Below are positions 17,697-25,729 of a stretch of 64,000 nucleotides of DNA, in pieces. Origin of the DNA: Pseudomonas borbori (GTDB lineage Bacteria; Pseudomonadota; Gammaproteobacteria; Pseudomonadales; Pseudomonadaceae); contig NZ_FOWX01000010.1 of assembly GCF_900115555.1 (NCBI RefSeq), forward strand, positions 111,654-175,653, written 5' to 3'. A program made the position numbers and the translations under genes. How positions within the stretch are numbered: position 1 is the first letter of the stretch; the number at the start of each line of letters is the position of its first letter. The notes beneath the pieces are model-generated. The model had not been told where the DNA came from. It ran no database searches and saw nothing but the letters and a program-made list of their open reading frames with translations.

Positions 17697-18536
17697 ATGG
17701 CACCGACCGAGGTTGAGCGCACACGTTTCTGGACCTCGCGCGAGTTGCACGGGGTCGAGCTGCTGCATGCCCACTACATCGAGCAGCGCTTCACCCCGCA
17801 TGTGCATGAGGGTTTCGTCTTCACCGTGATCGAGCAGGGCGCGCAGTCGTTCCGCCATCGTGGCAGCGACCACCTGGCGCCGGTCGGCAGCATGGTGCTG
17901 ATCAATCCGGATGAACTGCACACCGGCTCCAAGGCCCATGAGCAGGGCTGGCGCTACCGCGGTTTCTATCCTGATAACCGCCTGATCGTCGGCGTGTTGG
18001 CCGAGCTGGGACTGGCTGCGGGCGGCCTGCCGGCGTTTGCCGACAGCGTCTTGCATGACCCGCAGTTGCACCGCATGTTCGCCGAGTTGCATCGCTTGCT
18101 CGACAGCCAGGCCAGCGCTTTGCAGCAGCAGACCGCCTGGCGCGAGGCGATCCTGGCGTTGTTCCAGCGACATGCGCAGGTTCCCGCTGGCCGCGCGCCG
18201 GGGCACGAACCCCGGGCCGTGGCGCGGGCCAAGGAATTGCTGAGCAGCCAGCTGGCCGAACCACCGTCGCTGGAAGCGCTGGCCCGGGCGGTCAACCTGT
18301 CGCCTTTTCATTTTGCCCGGGTGTTCCGCCGCGCCACCGGCCTGCCGCCCCATACCTGGTTGCTGCAGCGCCGCCTGGAGCAGGCGCGCGGCCTGCTGAA
18401 AACCGGCTGCACGCCGCTGAGCGTGGCCATGCAACTGGGCTTCGCCGACCAGAGCCACCTGAGTCGGCAATTCAAGCGGACCTATGGCGTCGGCCCCGGC
18501 GAATACCGCAAGGCCTGCGGCGCCCGCCCCGGCTAA
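17697..18536 (+). CDS. AraC-family transcriptional regulator
   Basis: The 279-residue protein has an N-terminal cupin-like ligand domain, with His-containing HYIEQRFTPHVHEGFVF and a typical GSMVLINPDELHTG segment. A C-terminal double helix-turn-helix covers residues of about 175-275 and ends with the AraC signature ADQSHLSRQFKRTYGVGPGEYR. It probably activates one or a few promoters in response to a small molecule. The start 3 nt after the GNAT gene suggests coexpression. Confidence 0.9.
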   Translation: MAPTEVERTRFWTSRELHGVELLHAHYIEQRFTPHVHEGFVFTVIEQGAQSFRHRGSDHLAPVGSMVLINPDELHTGSKAHEQGWRYRGFYPDNRLIVGVLAELGLAAGGLPAFADSVLHDPQLHRMFAELHRLLDSQASALQQQTAWREAILALFQRHAQVPAGRAPGHEPRAVARAKELLSSQLAEPPSLEALARAVNLSPFHFARVFRRATGLPPHTWLLQRRLEQARGLLKTGCTPLSVAMQLGFADQSHLSRQFKRTYGVGPGEYRKACGARPG

Positions 18537-18908
18537 GGGGGCGTGCGCGCCAGCGGCGGTGGCGCTGCAGCCGCTACCAGGGCAGCCGTAGGCCCGTGTG
18601 GGGGCGGGCGGCCGCTACCGCGCCTGGGTTGGCCTGGAAATCGCGTCGCCCGGGTTCGCGGCTAAAGCCCCTCCCACAAGAGCGCCGCGATCCCTGTAGG
18701 AGCGTTTCTACAAACACACCGCGATGGCCCGTTTCTGACGGCCCTGCGGCACTTGCGGCTAAAGCCCCTCCCACCCCCCCACATAGCTGTGCCACGCCGA
18801 GCAGCGGGGACTTTTGTGCCATCGCCTGGCTCGCACCAGTCACTGCGCAAGATCGTTCAAGACCGTCCTCAGGGCTGTGGGGTAACCTGCGCAGTCCAAG
18901 GAGGATCC
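18537..18908. repeat. Gene-free 372 bp with REP-type palindromic repeats
   Basis: The 20-mer GCGGCTAAAGCCCCTCCCAC occurs twice in the same orientation, at 18658-18677 and 18755-18774, and resembles the Pseudomonas REP core. Between the copies lies TGTAGGAGCGTTTCTACA (about 18695-18712), itself palindromic at its ends. The arrangement is BIME-like. It separates the AraC gene from azlC; no ORF in it is credible. Confidence 0.7.
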
Positions 18909-19625
18909 ATGTCCCGTCAACACGAATTCGCCCAGGGCGCCCGCGACATGCTGCCGATGCTGCTTGGCGCCATACCCTTCGGCATCATTTTCGGCAGCCT
19001 GGCCGGGGCCGCCGGCCTGAGCGTCTGGCAGACCATCGGCATGTCGCTGCTGGTGTTCGCCGGTTCGGCGCAGTTCATCGCCATCAGCCTGCTCGGCGCC
19101 GGGACCGGCCTGGCCGTGCTGCTGCTCACCACCCTGGTGGTCAACCTGCGTCATGCCCTGTACAGCGCCAGCCTGCAACCCTTCGTGCGTCATCTGCCCA
19201 AGCGCTGGCGCATGCCGCTGGCTTTCTGGCTGACCGACGAGGCCTACGCAGTGGTGCTCAATCGCTATACCGAGCCCGATAGTTCGCCGCACAAACACTG
19301 GTATTTTCTCGGCGCGGCCCTGGCCATGTACCTGAACTGGCAACTGTGCACCCTGGTCGGCGTGCTGTTTGGCCAGCGTGTGCCGAACCTCGCGGCCTGG
19401 GGCCTGGACTTCGCCATGCTGGCGACCTTTATCGGCATAGTCGTACCCATGCTGCGCAACCGCCCGCAGGTGGCGGCGGCGCTGGTTGCCGGGGCGCTGG
19501 CCCTGGCCTGCCATGCCTGGCCGTACAAGCTGGGGCTGCTGGCCGCGGCGTTCGGCGGGATAGTCGTCGGCGTGCTGCTGGAGCGGCGTAACGAAGCGGA
19601 CGTGGACGTGGAGGAACTGGCCTGA
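18909..19625 (+). CDS. azlC: AzlC-family branched-chain amino acid exporter, large subunit
   Basis: The 238-residue membrane protein starts with the AzlC signature ARDMLPMLLGAIPFGIIFG and VFAGSAQFIAISLL. AzlC pairs with the small AzlD protein to export branched-chain amino acids or related compounds across the inner membrane (BrnFE-like). The ATG at 18909 has AGGAGGA at 18899-18905 just upstream, whereas the longer open frame runs through REP DNA. Its TGA overlaps the azlD ATG by one base, so the pair is translationally coupled. Confidence 0.88.
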   Translation: MSRQHEFAQGARDMLPMLLGAIPFGIIFGSLAGAAGLSVWQTIGMSLLVFAGSAQFIAISLLGAGTGLAVLLLTTLVVNLRHALYSASLQPFVRHLPKRWRMPLAFWLTDEAYAVVLNRYTEPDSSPHKHWYFLGAALAMYLNWQLCTLVGVLFGQRVPNLAAWGLDFAMLATFIGIVVPMLRNRPQVAAALVAGALALACHAWPYKLGLLAAAFGGIVVGVLLERRNEADVDVEELA

Positions 19626-19954
19626 TGGACAACTGGCTATTGATCCTCGGCATGCTGGCGATCACCTTTGCGATCCGCTACAGCCTGTTCGCTTTTCCCG
19701 ACCTGCACTTCCCGCCGCTGGTGCGCCAGGGTCTGCATTTCGTGCCGACCGCGGTGCTCACCGCCATCGTGCTGCCGGGCATGCTCCTGCCGGACGGCCA
19801 GCACTGGGCGCTGAGTCTGGACAATGCCTACCTGCTGGCGGGGCTGGCGACTATCGCCATCGCCGCCGTCAGCCGTCACCTGCTGGCGACCATCGGCGGC
19901 GGTCTGCTGGTGTTCTTCCTGTTGCGCTGGGCGCTGGGCCAGTTGCCGATCTGA
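19625..19954 (+). CDS. azlD: AzlD-family transporter small subunit
   Basis: The 109-residue protein has three or four hydrophobic helices and matches AzlD in size and in the FAIRYSLFAFPDLHFPPLVRQGLHFVPTAVLTAIVLPG pattern (shown here only as segments around residues 14-50). It overlaps azlC (TGATG). The stop codon lies in the 3-nt loop of a GC hairpin (19945-19961), so translation and the possible terminator are physically linked. Confidence 0.87.
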   Translation: MDNWLLILGMLAITFAIRYSLFAFPDLHFPPLVRQGLHFVPTAVLTAIVLPGMLLPDGQHWALSLDNAYLLAGLATIAIAAVSRHLLATIGGGLLVFFLLRWALGQLPI

Positions 19955-19967
19955 GATCGGCTATTTT
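19945..19967 (+). terminator. Hairpin over the azlD stop codon, possible terminator
   Basis: GCCGATC (19945-19951) pairs with GATCGGC (19955-19961), with the stop codon TGA as loop, followed by TATTTT. A second hairpin, TTTTGCC/GGCAAAA (19964-19985), overlaps its tail. The short U-tract makes efficiency uncertain. Confidence 0.45.
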
Positions 19968-20098
19968 GCCGAAACAGTGGCAAAAATCACCGTTCCCTGT
20001 GGCTTTGCCGGGGCTTGTTGCAGTCCAATGCTGGACGGGCGCCGCGGCGCTCGCGGTTTTCCCGGCCCTGCACGGCCCTCATGCCAGGTACATGGACG

Positions 20099-21976
20099 AT
20101 GACCCCACACTCGCAATTCAGCCTGCTCGGCACAAGGCGCTTCCTGCCGTTCTTCCTCACCCAGTTGCTCGGCGCCTTCAACGACAACATCTTCAAGCAG
20201 TCGCTGATCCTCGCCATCCTCTACAAGCTCAGCTCCGGGGCGGACGCCAGCCTGCTGGTCAACCTCTGTGCATTGCTGTTCATCCTGCCGTTCTTCCTGT
20301 TTTCCGCCCTCGGCGGGCAGTTCGGCGAGAAATTCGCCAAGGACAGCCTGATTCGTACGATCAAGTTCGCCGAGATCCTGATCATGCTCGCCGGCGCCGC
20401 CGGGGTGCTGCTGAATCATCTGCCGCTGATGCTCGCCGTGCTGTTCTGCATGGGCACCCAGTCGGCGCTGTTCGGGCCGGTCAAGTATTCGATCCTGCCG
20501 CAGCACCTGCGTGAAGAGGAGTTGGTCGGCGGCAACGCCCTGGTGGAGATGGGCACCTTCCTGGCGATTCTCGCCGGCACCATCGGCGCCGGCATCATGA
20601 TGGCCAGCAGCGGCTATGCCAGCCTGGTCGCCGGTACCGTGGTGACGGTGGCGGTGCTCGGCTACCTGGCCAGTCGCGGCATCCCCCGCGCCCATGCGGC
20701 GCTGCCGGAGCTGGTGCTGGACTGGAACATCCTGCGCCAGTCCTGGCGCATCATGCGCCTGGGCCTGGTCGAGCAGCGGCCGGCGGTCTCGCGCTCGCTG
20801 GTCGGCAACTCCTGGTTCTGGTTCCTCGGCGCGGTCTACCTGACGCAGATTCCGGCCTATGCCAAGCAGTGGCTGTACGGCGACGAGAGCGTGGTGACCC
20901 TGATCCTCACGGTGTTCTCGGTGGGCATCGCGCTGGGTTCGATGCTGTGCGAGCGGATGAGCGGGCATAAGGTGGAGATCGGCCTGGTGCCCTTCGGCTC
21001 GATCGGCCTGAGCCTGTTCGGCATGCTGCTGTGGTGGCACTCCGGCGGTTTCCCGCAGGGCGCGCAGGCCCACGACTGGCTGGCGCTGCTCGGGCATGGC
21101 CAGGCCTGGTGGATCCTGTCCTCGATTCTCGGCATCGGCCTGTTCGGCGGCTTCTACATAGTGCCGCTGTACGCCCTGATCCAGTCGCGCACCGCCGAGC
21201 ATGAGCGGGCGCGGGTGATCGCCGCCAACAACATCCTCAACGCGCTGTTCATGGTGGTCTCGGCCATCGTCTCGATCCTCTTTCTCAGCGTCGCCGAGCT
21301 GTCGATTCCGCAGTTGTTCCTGGCGATTTCGCTGATGAACGTCGCGGTCAACAGCTACATCTTCAAGCTGGTTCCCGAGTTCAGCATGCGCTTCCTGATC
21401 TGGCTGCTCGGCCACTCGCTGTACCGGGTCGAGCATCAGGGGCTGGATGCCATTCCCGAGGACGGCCCGGCGGTGCTGGTGTGCAACCATGTGTCCTTCG
21501 TCGATGCCCTGCTGGTCGGCGGCGCGGTGCGCCGGCCGGTGCGCTTCGTCATGTACTACAAGATCTACAACCTGCCGGTACTCAACTTCATCTTCCGCAC
21601 CGCCGGCACCGTGCCGATTGCCGGGCGCAACGAGGACCTGCTGATCTACGACGCGGCGTTCAAGAAGATCGCCGAATACCTGCGGGCCGGCGAGCTGGTG
21701 TGCATCTTCCCCGAGGGCAAGCTGACCGGCGACGGCGAGATCAACGAGTTCAAGGGCGGTATCGAACGCATCATCGCGGAAAACCCGGTGCCGGTGATTC
21801 CCATGGCGCTGCAAGGCCTGTGGGGCAGCTTCTTCAGTCGCGATCCGCGCAAGCGCTTGTTCCGCCGTCTGTGGTCGCGGATCAAGCTGGTGGCCGGCGC
21901 GCCGCTCGACGCCGCACAGGCCGACCGGCAGCTTTTGCAGGCGCGGGTGGCAGCGCTGCGCGGCGAGGTGCGCTGA
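20099..21976 (+). CDS. MFS transporter fused to PlsC-type 1-acylglycerol-3-phosphate acyltransferase
   Basis: The 625-residue protein has an MFS half (residues 1 to about 425, beginning RRFLPFFLTQLLGAFNDNIFKQSL as in LplT-like lysophospholipid transporters). The C-terminal PlsC-like acyltransferase has HX4D (His464-Asp469, NHVSFVD) and FPEGK near residue 537. The pairing recalls LplT-Aas, so import or flipping of lysophospholipids followed by re-acylation is a reasonable inference. The AMP-ligase part of Aas is missing. The ATG at 20099 is preferred because the MFS homology starts there, although its ribosome site is weak; in-frame alternatives lie at 20015 and 20081. Confidence 0.85.
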   Translation: MTPHSQFSLLGTRRFLPFFLTQLLGAFNDNIFKQSLILAILYKLSSGADASLLVNLCALLFILPFFLFSALGGQFGEKFAKDSLIRTIKFAEILIMLAGAAGVLLNHLPLMLAVLFCMGTQSALFGPVKYSILPQHLREEELVGGNALVEMGTFLAILAGTIGAGIMMASSGYASLVAGTVVTVAVLGYLASRGIPRAHAALPELVLDWNILRQSWRIMRLGLVEQRPAVSRSLVGNSWFWFLGAVYLTQIPAYAKQWLYGDESVVTLILTVFSVGIALGSMLCERMSGHKVEIGLVPFGSIGLSLFGMLLWWHSGGFPQGAQAHDWLALLGHGQAWWILSSILGIGLFGGFYIVPLYALIQSRTAEHERARVIAANNILNALFMVVSAIVSILFLSVAELSIPQLFLAISLMNVAVNSYIFKLVPEFSMRFLIWLLGHSLYRVEHQGLDAIPEDGPAVLVCNHVSFVDALLVGGAVRRPVRFVMYYKIYNLPVLNFIFRTAGTVPIAGRNEDLLIYDAAFKKIAEYLRAGELVCIFPEGKLTGDGEINEFKGGIERIIAENPVPVIPMALQGLWGSFFSRDPRKRLFRRLWSRIKLVAGAPLDAAQADRQLLQARVAALRGEVR

Positions 21977-22055
21977 GCGCGTCCGCTGGAGACTGCCACG
22001 GCAGGCCTGTTAATATCGCCCCCTTGATCTACGCGTCGATTCCTTGAGAGCCTCC

Positions 22056-23537
22056 ATGACCACCGTCCGTACCCGTATCGCGCCGTCGCCCACCGGCGAT
22101 CCGCACGTAGGCACCGCCTATATCGCCTTGTTCAACCTGTGCTTTGCCCGCCAGCACGGTGGCGAATTCATCCTGCGCATCGAAGATACCGACCAGGTGC
22201 GCTCGACCCGCGAGTCGGAACAGCAGATCTACGACGCCCTGCGCTGGCTCGGCATCGAGTGGAGCGAAGGCCCGGACGTCGGCGGCCCCCACGGCCCCTA
22301 TCGGCAGAGCGAGCGCGGGCATATCTACCGCAAGTACAGCGCCGAGCTGGTGGAGAAGGGCCACGCCTTCCACTGCTTCTGCAGCGCCGAGCGTCTGGAC
22401 AAGGTCCGCGCCGAGCAGATGGAGGCCAAGCAGACGCCGCGTTACGACGGCCATTGCATGCACCTGACGGCCGACGAAGTGCAGCAGCGCCTGGCCGCCG
22501 GCGAACCCAACGTGGTGCGCATGAAGGTGCCGAGCGAAGGCGTCTGCGTGGTGCCGGACATGCTCCGCGGCGAGGTCGAGATCCCCTGGGACCGGATGGA
22601 CATGCAGGTCTTGATGAAGACCGATGGCCTGCCGACCTACTTCCTGGCCAACGTGGTCGACGACCACCTGATGGGCATCACCCATGTATTGCGTGGCGAG
22701 GAATGGCTGCCCTCGGCGCCCAAGCTGATCCTGCTCTATGAGTATTTCGGCTGGGACAAGCCGCAGCTGTGCTACATGCCGCTGCTGCGCAACCCGGACA
22801 AGAGCAAGCTGTCCAAGCGCAAGAACCCGACCTCGATCACCTTCTACGAGCGCATGGGTTTCCTGCCCCAGGCCATGCTCAACTACCTCGGGCGCATGGG
22901 CTGGTCGATGCCGGACGAGCGCGAGAAGTTCAGTCTCGACGAGATGGTCGAGCATTTCGACATCCAGCGCGTGTCGTTGGGCGGGCCGATCTTCGACCTG
23001 GAGAAGCTGTCCTGGCTCAACGGCCAGTGGATGCGTGAGCTGAGCGTCGAGGAGTTCGCCGCGGGGGTGCAGAAATGGGCCTTCAATTCCGATTACCTGA
23101 TGCAGATCGCCCCGCACGTGCAAGGCCGGGTGGAAACCTTCAGCCAGATCGCACCGCTGGCCAGCTTCTTCTTCGCCGGTGGGGTCAACCCCGATCCCAA
23201 GTTGTTCGAGCACAAGAAGCTCTCGCCCGATCAGGTGCGTCAGGTCATGCAACTGATCCTGTGGAAGCTGGAGGCGTTGCGCCAGTGGGAGAAGGACAAC
23301 ATCACCGCTTGCATCCAGGCGGTGGTCGAACATCTGCAGTTGAAGCTGCGTGACGCCATGCCGCTGATGTTCGCCGCGGTGACCGGGCAGGCCAGCTCGG
23401 TGTCGGTGCTCGATGCCATGCAGATACTCGGGCCGGACCTGACCCGTTTCCGCCTGCGCCAGGCCATCGAACTGCTCGGTGGCGTGTCGAAGAAGGAAAA
23501 CAAGGAGTGGGAAAAGCTGCTGGCAACCATAGGCTAA
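22056..23537 (+). CDS. gltX: Glutamyl-tRNA synthetase
   Basis: The 493-residue class I synthetase has a HIGH-type motif in [10 protein letters not shown] (residues 8-17) and the KMSKS-type motif KLSKRK near residue 251. It charges tRNA-Glu with glutamate, also supplying tetrapyrrole synthesis through Glu-tRNA. The ATG at 22056 gives the conserved N terminus [14 protein letters not shown]; an upstream TTG is in frame but unlikely. Two tRNA-Glu genes lie directly downstream, each preceded by tRNA-Ala. Confidence 0.98.
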   Translation: MTTVRTRIAPSPTGDPHVGTAYIALFNLCFARQHGGEFILRIEDTDQVRSTRESEQQIYDALRWLGIEWSEGPDVGGPHGPYRQSERGHIYRKYSAELVEKGHAFHCFCSAERLDKVRAEQMEAKQTPRYDGHCMHLTADEVQQRLAAGEPNVVRMKVPSEGVCVVPDMLRGEVEIPWDRMDMQVLMKTDGLPTYFLANVVDDHLMGITHVLRGEEWLPSAPKLILLYEYFGWDKPQLCYMPLLRNPDKSKLSKRKNPTSITFYERMGFLPQAMLNYLGRMGWSMPDEREKFSLDEMVEHFDIQRVSLGGPIFDLEKLSWLNGQWMRELSVEEFAAGVQKWAFNSDYLMQIAPHVQGRVETFSQIAPLASFFFAGGVNPDPKLFEHKKLSPDQVRQVMQLILWKLEALRQWEKDNITACIQAVVEHLQLKLRDAMPLMFAAVTGQASSVSVLDAMQILGPDLTRFRLRQAIELLGGVSKKENKEWEKLLATIG

Positions 23538-23613
23538 TTGGCCTGTTGCTGGCGGGGCAGGGTAAGTGGTTGTTCTATCAGCATAAAAAAAGCATCTATC
23601 GGGGAAAATGTTG

Positions 23614-23642
23614 TTGACAGTGTCCGGGGCTGCCCTTAACAT
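23614..23642 (+). promoter_or_regulatory. Promoter of the Ala/Glu tRNA array
   Basis: A consensus TTGACA (23614-23619) is followed after 17 nt by TAACAT (23637-23642) and then a GC-rich GCGCCCCG discriminator. The first tRNA begins 18 nt later. This is a strong sigma-70 stable-RNA promoter, and the GC discriminator suggests stringent control. Confidence 0.75.
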
Positions 23643-23660
23643 GCGCCCCGTCCTTGAGAT

Positions 23661-23736
<76 letters not shown>

Positions 23737-23801
23737 ATCTCAAAGCCGAAAGGCTTGCCACAGTCAGCTCTCGAGTTGGCTGAGTTTTGAAGGGTATCTG
23801 C

Positions 23802-23877
23802 GTCCCCTTCGTCTAGTGGCCTAGGACACCGCCCTTTCACGGCGGTAACAGGGGTTCGAGTCCCCTAGGGGACGCCA
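23802..23877 (+). tRNA. tRNA-Glu (anticodon TTC)
   Basis: The 76-nt cloverleaf has GTCCCCT paired with AGGGGAC, anticodon stem CCGCC/GGCGG around a TTC anticodon, GGTTCGAGTCC T-arm and encoded CCA. It is identical to the copy at 24053. Confidence 0.97.
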
Positions 23878-23928
23878 CTATTTCCAGCCGCAGCGCTTAG
23901 GCGTTGCGCGTCGAGAGACATTAAATCC

Positions 23929-24004
<76 letters not shown>

Positions 24005-24052
24005 ATTCCACGACAGGCCAGCCTAGTGCTGGCCTTGTTCTTCGAAGGTTTC

Positions 24053-24128
24053 GTCCCCTTCGTCTAGTGGCCTAGGACACCGCCCTTTCACGGCGGTAAC
24101 AGGGGTTCGAGTCCCCTAGGGGACGCCA
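24053..24128 (+). tRNA. tRNA-Glu (anticodon TTC), second copy
   Basis: Identical to the first tRNA-Glu over 76 nt including CCA. It is the last tRNA of the array and is followed after 25 nt by a terminator hairpin. Confidence 0.97.
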
Positions 24129-24153
24129 TTTTTGCCCGCTCTGCGGGACTTTT

Positions 24154-24189
24154 AAGGGTCATTCTTTGCGGAATGGCCCTTTTGTTTTT
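24154..24189 (+). terminator. Rho-independent terminator of the tRNA array
   Basis: AAGGGTCATTC (24154-24164) pairs with GAATGGCCCTT (24171-24181, one G-U) around TTTGCG and is followed by TTTGTTTTT. A smaller CCCGC/GCGGG hairpin precedes it. Confidence 0.85.
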
Positions 24190-24256
24190 CTGCTCCGCCT
24201 TTCCTTCCCGATCAATCGGCCCGACCAGCGGCAAGGCTTTCTGCTTGCTTAAATTT

Positions 24257-24287
24257 ATTATGAGCATAATATTTCAATCGTAATATT
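24257..24287. promoter_or_regulatory. AT-rich promoter with palindromic candidate operator for the TetR gene
   Basis: ATTATGAGCATAAT (24257-24270) is a perfect inverted repeat with a 2-nt centre. AATATT also recurs at 24268-24273 and 24282-24287. The block lies immediately upstream of the ribosome site of the TetR gene, the usual place for an autoregulatory operator. TetR binding is inferred from position only. Confidence 0.5.
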
Positions 24288-24299
24288 TTGGAGGCGAGC

Positions 24300-24839
24300 A
24301 TGAACGACAAGAAAGCCCAGACCCGTGAACGCATTCTTTCTGCGGCGAGTGCCGCGCTGGTGCAGCGCGGTCCCGCCGAGCCGAGTGTCGGCGAGGTGAT
24401 GGGCGCCGCTGGGCTGACCGTGGGCGGCTTCTACGCGCACTTCGAGAGCAAGGATGCGCTGATGCTGGAGGCGTTCAGGCAGTTGCTCGGCCAGCGCCGC
24501 GAGTTGATCAAGCAGATGGACAGCGACCTGCCGGCCGACGAGCGGCGGGCGTTGCTGGCGGCGTTCTACCTGTCGCGCAAGCACCGCGATGCCAGCGAGC
24601 AAGCCTGCCCGCTGCCGAGTTCGCTGGGCGAGCTGACGCGCCTGCCCGAGGGCTTTCGCACGGCCCTGGCCGAGCATCTGGAGTTGATGGTGGCGCAGTT
24701 GTCGGCAAGTCCCGAGGACGCTTCGCGGGTGCTCGCCGACATCGCCTTGATGGTGGGGGGGCTGGCGCTGGCGCGCGCGCTGGGTCCCGGCGAGTTGTCC
24801 GACCGCGTTCTGCGTGCCGCCAAGTCGGCGATCGTTTGA
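24300..24839 (+). CDS. TetR-family transcriptional regulator
   Basis: The 179-residue protein has the TetR helix-turn-helix near residues 10-52 (TRERILSAASAALVQRG ... VGEVMGAAGLTVGGFYAHFESKDAL). The ligand-binding domain has one cysteine (SEQACPLPS), as in the group of TetR proteins that carry GFYAHF and C-terminal CP motifs. GGAGG before the ATG at 24300 fixes the start. The hydrolase gene 50 nt downstream is the likely target and operon partner. Confidence 0.9.
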   Translation: MNDKKAQTRERILSAASAALVQRGPAEPSVGEVMGAAGLTVGGFYAHFESKDALMLEAFRQLLGQRRELIKQMDSDLPADERRALLAAFYLSRKHRDASEQACPLPSSLGELTRLPEGFRTALAEHLELMVAQLSASPEDASRVLADIALMVGGLALARALGPGELSDRVLRAAKSAIV

Positions 24840-24889
24840 GGCAATCGTTAAATCGTTTGATGTGAGCCTGTCGTATGAGGAGAAGGGCA

Positions 24890-25729
24890 ATGAACAGCAT
24901 GAACTGGGTACGTGGATTCAACGCCACCGTTGGCTGGGTGGCGCCGCAGGCGGTGGCGAGCAATCTGCGGCGTCAGTTCATGACGCCGCGCAGGCTGCCG
25001 CCGCGCGATTGGGAGCTGCCGCTACTGGCGCAGGCCGAGCGCATCACCCTGCGTTTCGGGCTGTCGGCATTGCGCTGGGGTAGCGGGCCGACGGTGCTGC
25101 TGATGCATGGTTGGGAAGGTCGGCCGACCCAGTTTGCCGAGCTGATCAAGGCCTTGGTGCAGGCCGGTTACGGCGTGGTCGCCCTGGATGCCCCGGCACA
25201 TGGTCGCTCGCCGGGAGAGGAGGCGAATGTGGTGCTGTTCGCCCGCGCCCTGCTCGAGGCCGCCGGTGAGTTGCCGCCACTGCAGGCGGTGATCGGTCAC
25301 TCGATGGGCGGCGCCAGCGCCTTGCTGGCGACACAGTTGGGCTTGCGTGCCGAGGCTGTGGTCAGCATCGCGGCGCCGAGCCGGATTCTCACCATGCTGC
25401 GGCGTTTTTCCCACTATATGGGCTTGCCCGCCCGGGCGCGGGCGCATTTTGTCCGGTTGGTCGAGGAGAAAGCGGGCATGCCGGCCGGAAAGCTTGACGT
25501 GAGGCACTATCAGCTGGATTTCCCTGGTTTGATCGTGCACGCCGCCGACGATCCGCTGGTGCCCTATAGTGAGGCGCAGGCGATCCATGAGGCCTGGTTC
25601 GATAGCCGGCTGTTGCGTATCGAGCAGGGCGGGCACCAGCGGGTCTTGGCCGATCCGCAGCTGGTCCAGGCGGTTGTGCAGCTATTGGCCAGTTTGCGTC
25701 AGGCTTCGCTAAGCGAACTGGCCTCATAG
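24890..25729 (+). CDS. Alpha/beta hydrolase
   Basis: The 279-residue protein has the nucleophile elbow GHSMGG, oxyanion region HGWEG, and a likely acid and base in HAADDPLV and GGHQRV, giving a full Ser-Asp-His triad. It is probably a cytoplasmic esterase or lipase-like enzyme; the substrate is unknown. GAGGAGAAGGG precedes the ATG at 24890. Its last 31 nt overlap the 3' end of the diguanylate cyclase gene on the opposite strand. Confidence 0.87.
   Translation: MNSMNWVRGFNATVGWVAPQAVASNLRRQFMTPRRLPPRDWELPLLAQAERITLRFGLSALRWGSGPTVLLMHGWEGRPTQFAELIKALVQAGYGVVALDAPAHGRSPGEEANVVLFARALLEAAGELPPLQAVIGHSMGGASALLATQLGLRAEAVVSIAAPSRILTMLRRFSHYMGLPARARAHFVRLVEEKAGMPAGKLDVRHYQLDFPGLIVHAADDPLVPYSEAQAIHEAWFDSRLLRIEQGGHQRVLADPQLVQAVVQLLASLRQASLSELAS

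Noticed and set aside
19961..21814. 617-codon minus-strand frame opposite the MFS-acyltransferase
   Set aside because: His/Gln/Asp-rich composition is typical of an antisense shadow, and the plus strand encodes a clear protein.
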